Shown here: positions 24,061-35,061 of the stretch, piece after piece | Layout of the letters: every line of letters starts with the position of its first letter | Numbering within the stretch: position 1 is the first letter of the stretch | Assembly (NCBI RefSeq): GCF_945859705.1 | Contig: NC_079136.1 | Coordinates: 99,261,120-99,325,119 of the forward strand | Reading direction: 5' to 3' | From: Episyrphus balteatus | Taxonomy: Eukaryota; Arthropoda; Insecta; Diptera; Syrphidae | DNA: 64,000 bases | Made by a program: the position numbers and the translations under genes | Notes under the pieces: model-generated | Told to the model about the DNA's origin: nothing | Databases searched by the model: none | The model's input: the letters and a program-made list of their open reading frames with translations, nothing else

Positions 24061-25861
24061 TTAGTTAATTATTACTTTTACCTTTCAAATAAAACGTAAC
24101 AATAATTTGTTCGAGTTGCAGGCCTACTTGGCCCAGGGTTGGAGTGGGGTAAAGGGACCCGGGTGGCAAAATGATAAAAGAGGACAAACCACGCTAACTC
24201 AAAAAAAATACCTCAAAAATTTTAATTTTTTTATTTTGGGAAAAGAATATAGAGGAAGTGGGGGCAAGACCGCCTATGAAAAAAAAATACAATTGACAAC
24301 ACTTCTACACCGTTAACAATTTTTTGTGTAGATTCTTCGAAAATTTGGGTTACATACATATGAGGCAACACCAAAATTTTATTTGAAGGAGACTTTTGTA
24401 TGGGACGTGGCCCATTAGTGAAGCACATTGAGACATACCACATACATCGATGAGTGTATTATTTTTATATATCCACAAAAGTCTGTTTCTTGTGCAGGGA
24501 AAGTGCAGTGATGCATTTTATGCTCAAAAATGTATGTAATAAAATTCAGAAAAGTATACATTATTACATTTTGACTAGATACTTGATTTATTTAATGATC
24601 AAATATACACAAATATTGGTTTGATACAGTGGAAAAATTATTTTTTGTATTTATCTTCAGTACCTCTTCCGCTCGGGTACCTATTGTTTGCACAGCTCTT
24701 GAATAAGTTTCATAATGTTGAACAATGTATTTATATGAGAAGAGAAATTGGGCACGTTCAGGAAACGTTTAAGACTAAATATTTAGTCAATGTCATTTTC
24801 TGAACCGAAAGTTAGGTAGACGAGTAAATCGAGTAAGGTTTTTTACCAATACGGCCTAATTTTCCAGTCAACTTTCAAATAAAATTACTTAAATTGGAAG
24901 GATTTTTTTTTGACAGCTAACCAATCAGAGACGCGAAAAAAACGTTCTATTTACTTTTGATTTGTGTAGCAAAATTTAAAAAAAATATATTCTGTAGAAC
25001 TTTTGCCTAGGTACAAAATACCGTTTCGTTTTTAATTTTTTCAGCGATAGTTCAAAAGATAAAAAATAAAAACGCTTTTGGACTTATCATACTTTGAAAA
25101 TAAACGGATGTGAAATTACTTTTAAAATGGGTAGGTACACTATTTTGCTTTCATCTCCAGTCTATCACAAAATTGTATTTGAGATTAAAATATAATGTCC
25201 GGAGTGCTTCTTTAACTTTAAAGAAGCTTTAAACTAAGATTTTCAGCCAGTAGCTTTCAAAAGATGATAAGTCCGGGACTTATCCTGTTTTTGATACTAA
25301 AAAAATATTTCGCTTAGCTGTAAAATCGGATATAGATGGAGTAGATACTTCATTATTTTGAAGATAGACGTGGTTATCCCTAGAATAACAATTTAGTCAA
25401 AAAAAAACGAATTTTGAAAAAAAAGTGGACTATCATGTTTTGAAAATAAATGATTCAATTAAGAAAACCAATCTAAATCTTCTAAATTAAAATCAAAAAA
25501 AAGATTTTTAGTGACTGAGTTTCGTGGCCAAAATTAACGGTGAGTGAAATACTTTTTTCTTTTCAAAAAATGCTTAAATAATTTTGGTTAAAATTTTTGA
25601 GTGAAGGTATAATATCTTTCATCGTTCATGTACCTATCATTTATTTTTTTTTAATACCTACATATGCATACATTGTAATAAATTTTAAAAATTTACAAAA
25701 GATGCACAAATTTATTTTAATTTAGATATTCAAATTATAGATTTTGCTGCAAATTTTTATATGTATATCAGTATTTTTTGAATGAAAAATTAGTTAAGAC
25801 ACAGAAGGGCTTCATTCCATTTTTCATGGCTATGTTTTAGGTGGAATTGATATATTTATTG
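24061..25861. other. Intergenic stretch after aldolase
   Basis: No gene is recognised. A less AT-rich patch at 24110-24190 (GCCTACTTGGCCCAGGG and following) may be an old transposon scrap. A truncated MITE lies at 24756-24905. The rest is AT-rich with no clear structure, up to the poly(A) signal of the minus-strand peptide gene near 25850. Confidence 0.45.
24756..24905. mobile_element. Right-truncated copy of the 9466-9648 MITE
   Basis: The left inverted repeat (GTTCAGGAAACGTTTAAGAC, then TAAATATTTAG) and the interior GAAAGTTAGGTAGACGAG match the 9.5-kb copy. The right inverted repeat is lost and replaced by CTAACCAATCAGAG. Confidence 0.7.
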
Positions 25862-25984
25862 TTAGGTACTTATAATGCTAATAACAATTAATGGTTTCTT
25901 ATTTTTAGTATGAAATGCTTCAGTTGTCGTTGATGTTAATCTTCTTGGAGCTTCAGTTGTTGTTGATGTTATTCTTCTTGGATC

Positions 25985-26092
25985 TTAATTTGTAGTTGAT
26001 GTGACTGTTCTTGGAGCTGCCACTAATTCCCAAGGAGCAAATGCTACCATAAGCAGTACCAGCACTAAAATTAAATTGAGTTTTGCTTTCAT
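25985..26092 (-). CDS. Short secreted peptide, family member with possible premature stop
   Basis: The 35-residue peptide opens MKAKLNLILVLVLLMVAFAP, a typical signal peptide, and continues WELVAAPRTVTSTTN before TAA. A TATAAAA lies 60 nt before the ATG, the same spacing as in the four + strand secreted-protein genes of this window, and GAGTATAAAAGGA matches their core promoter. In frame after the stop come 40 more codons with two TSTTTEA repeats (as in TSTTTEAPRR), ending at 25862, with AATAAA just beyond. The stop may therefore be a recent break in a 76-residue mucin-like protein, or the short form may be real. Function is unknown. It is transcribed opposite to the other members and lacks their upstream blocks. 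Confidence 0.6.
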   Translation of the reverse strand: MKAKLNLILVLVLLMVAFAPWELVAAPRTVTSTTN

Positions 26093-26145
26093 GTTCTTTC
26101 GTGTCAAGTAAACTTATTGTGTCGGTAAAAATAAAATTTAGTTCC

Positions 26146-26152
26146 TTTTATA
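26146..26152 (-). promoter_or_regulatory. TATA box of the minus-strand peptide gene
   Basis: TATAAAA in the context GCAGAGTATAAAAGGA on the minus strand is the same context as at 50901. The distance to the ATG is 60 nt. Confidence 0.7.
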
Positions 26153-26986
26153 CTCTGCGAATTTTAAAAATCTAATGATTATCTACTTGAAAAAAAAAAC
26201 TTAACATATGTATTGTGTGACAAATTCGAATAGCTGTTTTTAAAAGCCTTAAAATAATACAAGCGTACATTTAACTAGCTCTTTTAAGAGATATTGAGAC
26301 AATAACATTTGTATAACCGATTTTATTGGTTGAGTTTTCTACAAAGTCGTGCTGTTTTACTGTTTTTCCGTTACCCTCCAACGTTTTTTTTTCAGCAATG
26401 AAACGTAGTTTCTTCCGAGGTAACTACGTTTTTTCCAGGGTTTTTTTCCGCGATGATCGAATTTCCTCGCATCATTCGCTCAGTTCCAAATTTTTTTTTG
26501 GGGCCTCCGTTTTTATCACAGTTCATCACGAAAAGTTGTGGTATTAGTTAACCTATTTGGCAATTTGTGCAGCCTGTCTCTCGATTCTGTCTTTGATTTG
26601 TCAATCTTTACGACAACAAACCGCCAATTTTTCGAAAGCAGCTAAGATACAATCCATATTTGAATCTCCGTACCTAAGCCCAACCTGATAGGGTCTAATC
26701 TAGTAGTTGGTGAACTGTTCTTAACGGAAAAACAAAAATAGTCCAATATGTTGAAATTACGTGTAGTAATTCCGATCGAGTCTTAATCCTTTACAATCAC
26801 TAGTTTAAGCTTTTGGGTTACAAAACTGAACACATAAGACGCATCACCTCCGGATGTAATTGACACTTATTTTGCGTTGATGTCGGTGAATTTTCTCAGC
26901 AGTTGGGGACATTTAACCCCCATCAAATTTCATTTTGGACTGTGGACTTCGATTAGATATTCGTTTCTATTTTTTAATTTTAAAAC
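26153..26986. other. Intergenic stretch before the BEL/Pao element
   Basis: No gene is recognised. The first part is the upstream region of the peptide gene. The later part (26550-26960) has more balanced base composition, as if derived from an old coding or transposon sequence, but no frame stays open and I recognise no motif. The BEL/Pao insertion target AAAAC is at its end. Confidence 0.4.
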
Positions 26987-27419
26987 TGTTAAGTAAACAT
27001 TTTTAGTATCATTTTAAGTAACCATATGACCAATAGTATTATCACATTGCATTGTTGCTGACACGATGGGAAATGATTTCTTACCAGTTCCCACTGAGTG
27101 TTCTTTTTAAGTATAATTATGTATTTTTTTGTATTCTATCACCCATTTTTACCTTTCCTACCATATCATATTTCCACCCAACTCCTACTTCTGCGTGAGA
27201 CCAGACGAAATAAGATCATTTAATAAAAGTTCAATGTTTAGTCTCACGCGCTGAGTGTTCATTATGCTGACTTGTCATTTTTGGCAAAGTACCTTTAAAT
27301 GATCGGCATAATGGGCACTCGCTGTCCAACCACTTTCAAGTGAACATCAAATAAAAATTGTAATCAATAATAATAAAAAAAGGTGTTTGTATTTTCAAGG
27401 TTCTAAAGTTTAAAGAACA
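26987..27419 (+). repeat. 5' LTR of the BEL/Pao element
   Basis: This 433-bp repeat begins TGTTAAGTAAAC and ends TTTAAAGAACA, an imperfect inverted terminal pair (TGTT/AACA). It holds AATAAAAGTTCAATG (27218-27232), a possible poly(A) signal, and the nearby inverted motifs TCTGCGTGAGACCAGACG and TTTAGTCTCACGCGC. I see no difference from the 3' copy. Confidence 0.93.
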
Positions 27420-27420
27420 T

Positions 27421-27440
27421 TTGGCGACCGTGACAGGACC
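27421..27440 (+). other. Primer-binding site
   Basis: TTGGCGACCGTGACAGGACC lies directly after the 5' LTR, where the tRNA primer for minus-strand synthesis anneals. TGGCGACCGTGAC-type sites are common in insect BEL/Pao and related elements. I did not identify the matching tRNA. Confidence 0.7.
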
Positions 27441-27603
27441 TACTAAAAGAGTTTAGTGGCCTGTAAATTAATAAAACAAAACAAAATAAAAGAAAACAGT
27501 GTTGTGAAGTGAGTCGTTATTAAGAAGACTAAAAAAGAAAAAAAAAAAAAAAGAAAAGAAGTTCCTTTCAATTACTAACAATTCAATATAAAAAATAATT
27601 AAA

Positions 27604-30165
27604 ATGGTGGCTACAATTGAAGAACTTACCAATCAGCAAGAAGCTGTAGGAAAAGAAATCTGTACACTTGCTCGCAATTACGGAAAGGATGGTCCAGGAA
27701 GGAAAACCCTGGATTATTTAAATGCGCGGTGGACAAGATTAAATGAATTATGGGAAGTATTCGACAATGTTGATAGCGAGATAAGAGACAATTATCCGCA
27801 GGTAACTGAACACGAATACTTCACTAAAGGTTTTTACGATGGGGTAAAAAAAATTCATGATCAAATGAAAGATGACATCATCAAGCGGTTTGCAGTAGCG
27901 GAAGAAGAAAAATCTGATGGGGCTATAGAGGAGACCGCAGCAGTCCATCCTCAGCCGGAGCAGCTAAAAGAAGCCCTCTTAGGACCAGCAGCCGTTAAGC
28001 CCCCAGCAGGGCATTCAGAGGGAGTTACCGCAGCAATTTCCAAATTTAACATACCACCAGGGCTGACAATAAAGCCCACTTTAATAGATGACACCAGTGT
28101 AAAGGTCAACAGGATGACTACGGATAGCAAATTCCGATTACTCTGCAAAATATTTCAAGGAGGTCTTAATAAGTGCCCATTGAAATTGCGGGAAACTTTA
28201 CCGCAAGAATTTAACCAAAAAACAAAAACCCTAATGACCAATTGGGATGAAATAACAACAACATATAGACGACTTGGAGGCGATGCAGCTGTAGAAGATA
28301 TACAGCTTTACTTTGAGCTCCAGGATGAATTAGATTTGAGGATCACCTGGCTACCAACTAATACATTGCCAGCTGAAACAGTTCAAATGAATCAAGGACG
28401 AGCAACAACAATCAAGCTTCCAAAAATTGAGATACCCAAATTCGATGGAAGCTATCTTAATTGGCCGCAGTTCTTCGATCTATACAAACAAATGGTGCAC
28501 AACCAACCAATTGCACCGGCTCAAAAATTATACTTTTTAAAGACAAATCTTACTGGAGATGCCCAAAACCTCATTCAACATTTCCATGCCACTGATGACA
28601 ATTATGAATTGGCTTGGAACACTCTAGTTGACAGGTTCAACAACAAGCGGTTGCTGTTATCCGCTCAGTTAAGCCGATTGTTCCAATCAAATACCATCGT
28701 AGACACTGTCAGAAGTCTCAAGAGGCTGCATGATACAACAAAGGAAGTCATTCAAGCCATCAACAATCTCGGCTATGACACCAGTGGATGGGACCCATTA
28801 GTTGTACATCTATTGCTGGAAAAAATGGACAAAGACACCCGAATGCTTTTCGAGGAATCCCTACAAGCACCAAGAATAACACCAACTCTAACCCAATTAC
28901 TGGAATTTTTCGAATGCAGGTTCCAAGCCCTGGAGACGGTGAAATCAGATGAAAGGAAGAAAGCGGTAACCACCGCATCTGAAAATAGGGAAGTTTCAAA
29001 TTGTCCATATTGTAAAACTAATAATCATAAGATCTTTAATTGTAAAAAATTTATTAATCTTTCAGTTGAGGATCGCAATCAGCAGGTGCGGAAGCTTCAA
29101 CTTTGCACCAACTGTTTGCAAGGACATCGTTTCCCATCGTGTCAACAGCAACGTAGATGCAAGGTTTGCAACGGGAAACACAACACTCTACTACACTATC
29201 CAAATAAAAAAGATGTCAACGTAAAAAACCCAGCATCCGGTAAGTGTGATAATATTATTGGTCGGGTGGGTGAGTTTCCTTCAGGGTCCCATAATAACAA
29301 TTCTCTAGGGGTCGTATTAAAGGGTCGCGAGGTATATCTCGCCACGGCGATTGTGAACGTCGTGAGTTCAAAAGGAACGCGTATTCCTTGTCGTGCTATG
29401 TTAGACTCGGGATCTCAATTACATTTTATTACAACATCCCTAGCCCAGCAGTTAGGGAGCATAAAGCGAAGAAAGGACATTCCGATTAGCGGAATTGGAG
29501 GCAGGGAAAGTCAGGCCAATTTCGTAATAAATGTTCATTTAGAATCCAGAACTTCATCATATAAAAGAACTATTGAGACCAGTATAATGCCAAAAATAAG
29601 TGATTATATGGCAACTGCATCTCTGGATAGGCAAACTTTGCAATTGCCCTCCAATATTCTTCTTGCTGACCCTAACACAATTAGTTCCAACCGCATAGAC
29701 TTGTTAATTGGAGCAGAGTTATTCTTTGAGCTTCTTTTGCCGGGAGAATTTAAAATCTCAAACAATCTTCCTCTATTGCGGAATACTAGATTAGGATGGG
29801 TTTTAGCAGGAAGCGCTGTAGATTCTTCCCAAAATTCTCATTGTCATTCAGTGTCAAAACCTAGTCTGAGAACACTAGATAAAATGGTCCGATCACTGTG
29901 GGAAAGTGAAAATTTTGAAGTTGAATCGAAGGTCTACAGCGAAGAAGAATTTAAATGTGAAAAACATTTTAATGATAACGTGGAAACAACACGCCAGGGT
30001 CAGTACATAGTACGACTTCCTTTTAAGAAAGACCCAAACCAAACATTAGGAGGTTCAAAAGAAATTGCAAAGAAGCGTTTTTATTCATTAGAAAGAAAAC
30101 TAAAAAAAAAAATGCAGACCTCAAAGAAAGTTACACAAACTTCATGGAGGAATATGAGCGTCTAG
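27604..30165 (+). CDS. BEL/Pao Gag and protease
   Basis: This frame of 853 codons starts at an ATG 184 nt after the LTR. Around residues 270-445 it has the Gag-like region LPKIEIPKFDGSYLNWPQF typical of BEL/Pao (the DUF1759 type). Zinc-knuckle cysteines follow (CPYCKTNNHKIFNC near 466; CTNC and CKVC near 500-525). An aspartic protease has its active site in AMLDSGSQLHF near residue 600. The last 20 or so codons are out of frame compared with the family, because the Pol frame resumes one frame back after the A run at 30102-30112. The protein would form particles and process the polyprotein. The frame break is probably a mutation, although slippage at the A run cannot be excluded. Confidence 0.9.
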   Translation: MVATIEELTNQQEAVGKEICTLARNYGKDGPGRKTLDYLNARWTRLNELWEVFDNVDSEIRDNYPQVTEHEYFTKGFYDGVKKIHDQMKDDIIKRFAVAEEEKSDGAIEETAAVHPQPEQLKEALLGPAAVKPPAGHSEGVTAAISKFNIPPGLTIKPTLIDDTSVKVNRMTTDSKFRLLCKIFQGGLNKCPLKLRETLPQEFNQKTKTLMTNWDEITTTYRRLGGDAAVEDIQLYFELQDELDLRITWLPTNTLPAETVQMNQGRATTIKLPKIEIPKFDGSYLNWPQFFDLYKQMVHNQPIAPAQKLYFLKTNLTGDAQNLIQHFHATDDNYELAWNTLVDRFNNKRLLLSAQLSRLFQSNTIVDTVRSLKRLHDTTKEVIQAINNLGYDTSGWDPLVVHLLLEKMDKDTRMLFEESLQAPRITPTLTQLLEFFECRFQALETVKSDERKKAVTTASENREVSNCPYCKTNNHKIFNCKKFINLSVEDRNQQVRKLQLCTNCLQGHRFPSCQQQRRCKVCNGKHNTLLHYPNKKDVNVKNPASGKCDNIIGRVGEFPSGSHNNNSLGVVLKGREVYLATAIVNVVSSKGTRIPCRAMLDSGSQLHFITTSLAQQLGSIKRRKDIPISGIGGRESQANFVINVHLESRTSSYKRTIETSIMPKISDYMATASLDRQTLQLPSNILLADPNTISSNRIDLLIGAELFFELLLPGEFKISNNLPLLRNTRLGWVLAGSAVDSSQNSHCHSVSKPSLRTLDKMVRSLWESENFEVESKVYSEEEFKCEKHFNDNVETTRQGQYIVRLPFKKDPNQTLGGSKEIAKKRFYSLERKLKKKMQTSKKVTQTSWRNMSV

Positions 30166-33100
30166 GTCATATGACTGCAATTCAAGAGCTTGACATACCA
30201 AAGTCAAATTATTTTCTTCCACACCATTGTGTAATTAAACCCGAGAGCTCATCAACAAAGCTCAGGGTGGTTTTCGATGCTTCTGCAAAGACGACATCTG
30301 GGTATTCACTTAATGACACCCTCATGGTTGGTCCAACAGTCCAATCAGATTTATTTTCAGTTATAGCCAATTTCAGATTACATAAATATGTATTCACTGG
30401 CGATATTAGCAAAATGTATCGTCAAATACTCATTCATCCAAAGGATAGAGCATATCAGCACATTTTATGGAGGCCAGATCCTAAGAGCACATTAAGAACA
30501 TACCAGCTCAACACAGTTACGTATGGAATGGCGTCTGCCTCTTATTTATCTACAAGATGTTTGGTCAAATTAGCAGATGATTTTCAACATATATATCCTA
30601 ATGCATCAAAAATTATTACAAAAAATATCTATGTGGATGACTGCCTAACAGGAGCAGATTCTCTTGAGGAAGCCAAGTTGCTTCTCAATGAAACAATAAA
30701 ATTATTAAGTCAAGGAAATTTTAATTTAACCAAATTTTGTTCAAATGATCCACGCATTCTAGAAAATATTCCAATGCAAGATCGAGAAAGAATGTTAACA
30801 ATCTATCAGTCGGAGGTCATTAAAACCCTTGGTTTGGTTTGGGACCCAATTGAAGACACATTCAAATTTTGCTACAAGTACAATGCACCCAATGATTTAA
30901 AGATTACCAAACGCCGCGTTCTTGCCGACTTGGGAAAATTCTTCGATCCCTTGGGATTGATAGGCCCAGCCATATTACTAGGAAAAATATTTTTACAAGA
31001 ACTTTGGAAATCTAAGATATTGTGGGATGAGAATCTGCCTCAAGAACAGGCTTATAAGTGGGTAAACTATTTATCAGAATTTTCTTCTTTGTGTGAAATT
31101 AATATCCCACGCCTTATCTTAATAGACTCAGCTACGAAATTAGAAGTGCATGCATTTTCCGATAGTAGTGAAAGCGCATATGGCGCATGCATTTACTTAA
31201 AATCTATTGATAATGAAGGGAAAGTTTTTGTTCAATTGTTATGTTCAAAATCTCGTGTCGTTCCCTTAAAGGCGACAACTATAGCTCGGTTAGAGCTTCA
31301 GGCGGCTGTCCTAATGGTGGAATTAGTGCAAAAAATCCTTCCAATAATCAGTAGGACGATCACATCAGTCAGTTATTACACCGACTCTACAACGGTTTTA
31401 ACATGGGTAAAGGCACCTTCCTATACTTGGGAGACATATATAGCAAATCGTGTAGCAAAAATCCAATCTAAATCAGATTTGAATCATTGGAATTATGTAA
31501 AGGGAGTATTAAATCCAGCAGATCTTATATCGCGTGGGTTAGGAATGCCCAATCTTGTAAGATCAACCATTTGGTTCAATGGCCCTGAGTTTTTAAGACA
31601 AACTTCAAGTATACAAATGGAGTATTCGATTCCAGAAGAAATCTCTGGGCATCGAAGGCCAAAGACAGTGCTAAATATGTCAATCCAAAATGATATAATA
31701 AATTCAATCAACCATAAAAACTCGTTTTTTACACTGCAGAAAATTTTTGCACATTGCTATAGATTCATGATGAATTTTAATATTCGCTGCAAAGGAAACA
31801 GAAGAACTGGTTCTTTAACCGCGGAAGAAATCCAGAAAGGAACGCATTTGTTATGGAGGATTGTTCAATTAAGTGTTTTTCCCGAAGAGTATAAGGCACT
31901 TCAGGCAGGGAAACCTCTCCGCAATACCTCTAGCATAATTTCGTTAAGCCCATATTTTGATAAAACAACAATGTTAATACATGTGGGTGGAAGACTTAAA
32001 AATGCTGAAATTCCTTCCCAAGCAAAAAATCAAATATTACTCCCAAAAAATAATATAGTTACCACATTACTCTTAGATCACTTACATAAAAAACATCTAC
32101 ACGTTTCCCATAGAACACTTGTATCTATCTCTCGGCAACAATTTTGGATTTTGAGTGTAGGAAGAGAAACACAAAAGGTACTTTCTAAATGCATCCAATC
32201 CATAGATCAATTAATGGGTAATCTACCTAAGGAAAGAATCGTACCTTCTCGCCCATTCTATTATTCAGGGGTGGACTTTTGTGGGCCAATACGAACACAT
32301 TATAATATTCGAGGGAAAACTCCAACAAAATCGTATCTTGCAGTATTTGTATGCTTTTCAACAAAAGCTATTCATATTGAAGTTGTATGCAACCTTACTA
32401 CTGAATCATTTATTAACTGCTTGAAACGATTTATAGGAAGACGAGGTGTATGCCATACTATATTCTGTGACAATGCCACAAACTTTGTAGGGGCAAGAAA
32501 CCAATTAAAAGATTTTCAAGATTTTCTTGATTCGTCTGAAACTCAATCATCGATTAATTCAAATTGTTTAAAAATGGGAATTAACTGGAAACACATTCCA
32601 CCACGTTCTCCCCATTTCGGAGGCCTTTGGGAGGCCGCTGTTAAATCCGCAAAAACATTGTTGTTAAAATATTTAGGAGAAACGTCTTTAACTTATGAAG
32701 AGCTTTCCACAGTTGTGATTCAAATTGAATCTATCTTGAATTCACGCCCACTTACACCTAACTCCTCAGATCCTAATGACATGCAGGCATTGACTCCCGG
32801 TCATTTTTTAATTGGTGCTCCGTTGACATCGCTTCCAGAACCTGACATAACTGATCATAACATCTCAAGATTAGACAAATTTCGTCAGATTCAGCATATT
32901 CAACAGCATTTTTGGCAAAGATGGTCAAATGAATACCTCCATCTTCTTCAACAGAAATTAAAGTGGAAGGTGGAATCCAAAAATCTAGAACCTGGAACAA
33001 TGGTTGTTTTAAAAGATGCACACCAGCCTCCAATGAAATGGAAGCTCGGACATGTAATCGAAGTTGTCAAGGGAACAGACGGATTAGTACGAGTGGCATA

Positions 33101-35018
33101 TGTTAAGACTGAAACCGGCACATATCAACGAGCTGTTCAAAATCTTTGTCCCCTACCGATTGACCATAAAGAGCAGCAAAAGGATGCTGCACAAATCCCA
33201 ATAAAAAAACAACCCCTGATGAGATTAAGAAGTGGGAGATACCTCCTTAACTCTTTAACATCATTATTATGCTTCATGTTGCTATTGTTTCCATTAGCTG
33301 CCTCTTCAGATACCGAACCAATAAGAATAACCCAATTTGACCATCCCACAGGGATTTATTTTGAAGATATAGGTAGTGCGAGCACCGTTAATAGTTTTTG
33401 GAACATTTATATATTTTATAATTTATCATCATATTGGCTAGAGCTAGGAGAAGTGAAAACTTATTTACAGAGAATGGATAATATTTGTTTAGATGAATTG
33501 AAAATTAATCCGTACTGTTTGCCTACAGTAACAGCTCTCAAACAAAGAGTTATAGCAATCGAATCAAACAATGACCTCATTCATAATTATCATACTTCTT
33601 ACAATAAAAGGATAAGAATTGCTAGATCTCCTTTCGATTTTATAGGAAACGTGGCACATAGCTTATTTGGGGTATTGGATCAAGATGATGCTAAGGACAT
33701 ACAGCACCAAATCTCTTTGGTCAACCAAGATGAACAGCATCTCGTGCATCTCTTTAAAAAGCAGAGCTCAATCGCAGATTCAACCGTAAATCTGCTTAAA
33801 CGAAATAATCTGCAACTCAGTCAGCAATATCAAGGTTTTAAAACCATGTTCGAAAAATCCTTAAACAGCATTGAAAAGCATCAAGAAATAATCGATGTCA
33901 GTCAGCGCTTTTCTGCATTAACTTCATATTTGATTTTGTCAATTTCAAACCTCGAAAGAGTGCAAGACACATTACTTGACGTTCTTCTTAGTCTTAATAA
34001 TGTCAAAATGAATCCTCATTTTATTTCGCCGTCACAATTTACTAAACAGCTCCAAATTATTCGGAACAACATTCCATCCCATCTTAACATTCCGACAGCA
34101 TCTGTATTAGATATTTTTAAGCTGTCATCTATTAAAGGACGAAGTCTTAATGACTCAATAGTATTTGAAATGATGATCCCTTTGGTTGATAACCAAGAAT
34201 TTCAGCTTTTTAATTTAGTTCAGTTTCCTCTATTTCAAAATGATTCAAGTTTCATAATAGAATTATCATCCCCTTATTTAGCAGTCACTGCAACAAGAGA
34301 TAGGTATTTTGAATTAACAGAAAATCAGCTATCATCATGCCACTTCCTCTCAACGAAAAATTTTGTCTGTAACCAACAACTACCAACAATGATTCATCGA
34401 GACAGCGGTATAAGTTGTGAAGTCTCGCTTCTGAATCATTTGAGTAGTGCTTTAAGTCACTGTTGTTTAACGAGATCCATCTCTCAAGATCGATGGGTAA
34501 GCCTAAGAAGTTCCAATACTTGGATATTTGCTCTTAAGGAGGCTGTAACTGGTTTATTGGTGTGTGAAGGAATAACAAAAAGTCTTACCCTAAGTGACAG
34601 TGGTTTTATAGAATTTTTGATACCATGTATTTTAAAACTTCCACACATAGTGATAAATGGTCGAGTCTTTAGCAATACCACCTTAAAAAACTCATTTGTT
34701 CCCTCTATTAAAATTTCTGAGTCAATTAAAGGTAAAATTCCGATGAAAAATATGAACATCATAACATTCCCGAGCAATGAGACTAATTTTAAAGAGATAG
34801 AAGATTTAAAAGGCAAAATTAGTGAAGTTGATAAAGACCTAGATAATGATACCTGGGTAAATTCTATAAATACGCACGATTACCATCATTATAGCATGAG
34901 CTTCATATTATTCCTTACAATGATTGGCTTCATTATTTTTTATTTTATTAAAAAAAGAAAACCCAAACCACTTCCTAGAAGAAGCGCTCCTCGTTTTGAA
35001 ATAGACACACAATTTTAA
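30144..35018 (+). CDS. BEL/Pao Pol fused to Env-like protein
   Basis: This frame of 1624 codons overlaps the Gag frame by 22 nt. Reverse transcriptase comes first (KMYRQILIHP; YVDD near residue 163), then RNase H with the HAFSDSSESAYG motif near 335. Integrase follows, with VDFCGPI near 710, FCDNATNF near 774 and FGGLWEAA near 825 as the D-D-E core. A hydrophobic segment at about 1035-1055 looks like a signal for an envelope-like part. A basic RIRIARS near 1158 precedes SPFDFIGNVAHSLFGVLD, a layout like the fusion proteins of insect retroelements and baculoviruses. One transmembrane helix at about 1581-1604 is followed by a basic tail. Pol and Env are one open frame here. The natural start is upstream in the other frame, so the ATG given may not be used. 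Confidence 0.9.
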   Translation: MEEYERLGHMTAIQELDIPKSNYFLPHHCVIKPESSSTKLRVVFDASAKTTSGYSLNDTLMVGPTVQSDLFSVIANFRLHKYVFTGDISKMYRQILIHPKDRAYQHILWRPDPKSTLRTYQLNTVTYGMASASYLSTRCLVKLADDFQHIYPNASKIITKNIYVDDCLTGADSLEEAKLLLNETIKLLSQGNFNLTKFCSNDPRILENIPMQDRERMLTIYQSEVIKTLGLVWDPIEDTFKFCYKYNAPNDLKITKRRVLADLGKFFDPLGLIGPAILLGKIFLQELWKSKILWDENLPQEQAYKWVNYLSEFSSLCEINIPRLILIDSATKLEVHAFSDSSESAYGACIYLKSIDNEGKVFVQLLCSKSRVVPLKATTIARLELQAAVLMVELVQKILPIISRTITSVSYYTDSTTVLTWVKAPSYTWETYIANRVAKIQSKSDLNHWNYVKGVLNPADLISRGLGMPNLVRSTIWFNGPEFLRQTSSIQMEYSIPEEISGHRRPKTVLNMSIQNDIINSINHKNSFFTLQKIFAHCYRFMMNFNIRCKGNRRTGSLTAEEIQKGTHLLWRIVQLSVFPEEYKALQAGKPLRNTSSIISLSPYFDKTTMLIHVGGRLKNAEIPSQAKNQILLPKNNIVTTLLLDHLHKKHLHVSHRTLVSISRQQFWILSVGRETQKVLSKCIQSIDQLMGNLPKERIVPSRPFYYSGVDFCGPIRTHYNIRGKTPTKSYLAVFVCFSTKAIHIEVVCNLTTESFINCLKRFIGRRGVCHTIFCDNATNFVGARNQLKDFQDFLDSSETQSSINSNCLKMGINWKHIPPRSPHFGGLWEAAVKSAKTLLLKYLGETSLTYEELSTVVIQIESILNSRPLTPNSSDPNDMQALTPGHFLIGAPLTSLPEPDITDHNISRLDKFRQIQHIQQHFWQRWSNEYLHLLQQKLKWKVESKNLEPGTMVVLKDAHQPPMKWKLGHVIEVVKGTDGLVRVAYVKTETGTYQRAVQNLCPLPIDHKEQQKDAAQIPIKKQPLMRLRSGRYLLNSLTSLLCFMLLLFPLAASSDTEPIRITQFDHPTGIYFEDIGSASTVNSFWNIYIFYNLSSYWLELGEVKTYLQRMDNICLDELKINPYCLPTVTALKQRVIAIESNNDLIHNYHTSYNKRIRIARSPFDFIGNVAHSLFGVLDQDDAKDIQHQISLVNQDEQHLVHLFKKQSSIADSTVNLLKRNNLQLSQQYQGFKTMFEKSLNSIEKHQEIIDVSQRFSALTSYLILSISNLERVQDTLLDVLLSLNNVKMNPHFISPSQFTKQLQIIRNNIPSHLNIPTASVLDIFKLSSIKGRSLNDSIVFEMMIPLVDNQEFQLFNLVQFPLFQNDSSFIIELSSPYLAVTATRDRYFELTENQLSSCHFLSTKNFVCNQQLPTMIHRDSGISCEVSLLNHLSSALSHCCLTRSISQDRWVSLRSSNTWIFALKEAVTGLLVCEGITKSLTLSDSGFIEFLIPCILKLPHIVINGRVFSNTTLKNSFVPSIKISESIKGKIPMKNMNIITFPSNETNFKEIEDLKGKISEVDKDLDNDTWVNSINTHDYHHYSMSFILFLTMIGFIIFYFIKKRKPKPLPRRSAPRFEIDTQF

Positions 35019-35047
35019 ATTTTTTTTTTTGAGGGATTAGATCCCTC

Positions 35048-35059
35048 AAAGGGGGGGAG
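35048..35059 (+). other. Polypurine tract
   Basis: AAAGGGGGGGAG directly before the 3' LTR serves as the plus-strand primer in retroelements. A short AT stretch and the imperfect pair GGGATTAGATCCC precede it. Confidence 0.8.
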
Positions 35060-35061
35060 TA

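Noticed and set aside
24107..24316. Possible coding scrap at the less AT-rich patch
   Set aside because: No motif recognised and the frame runs into poly-Lys and poly-Phe stretches. Too weak to annotate as a gene.
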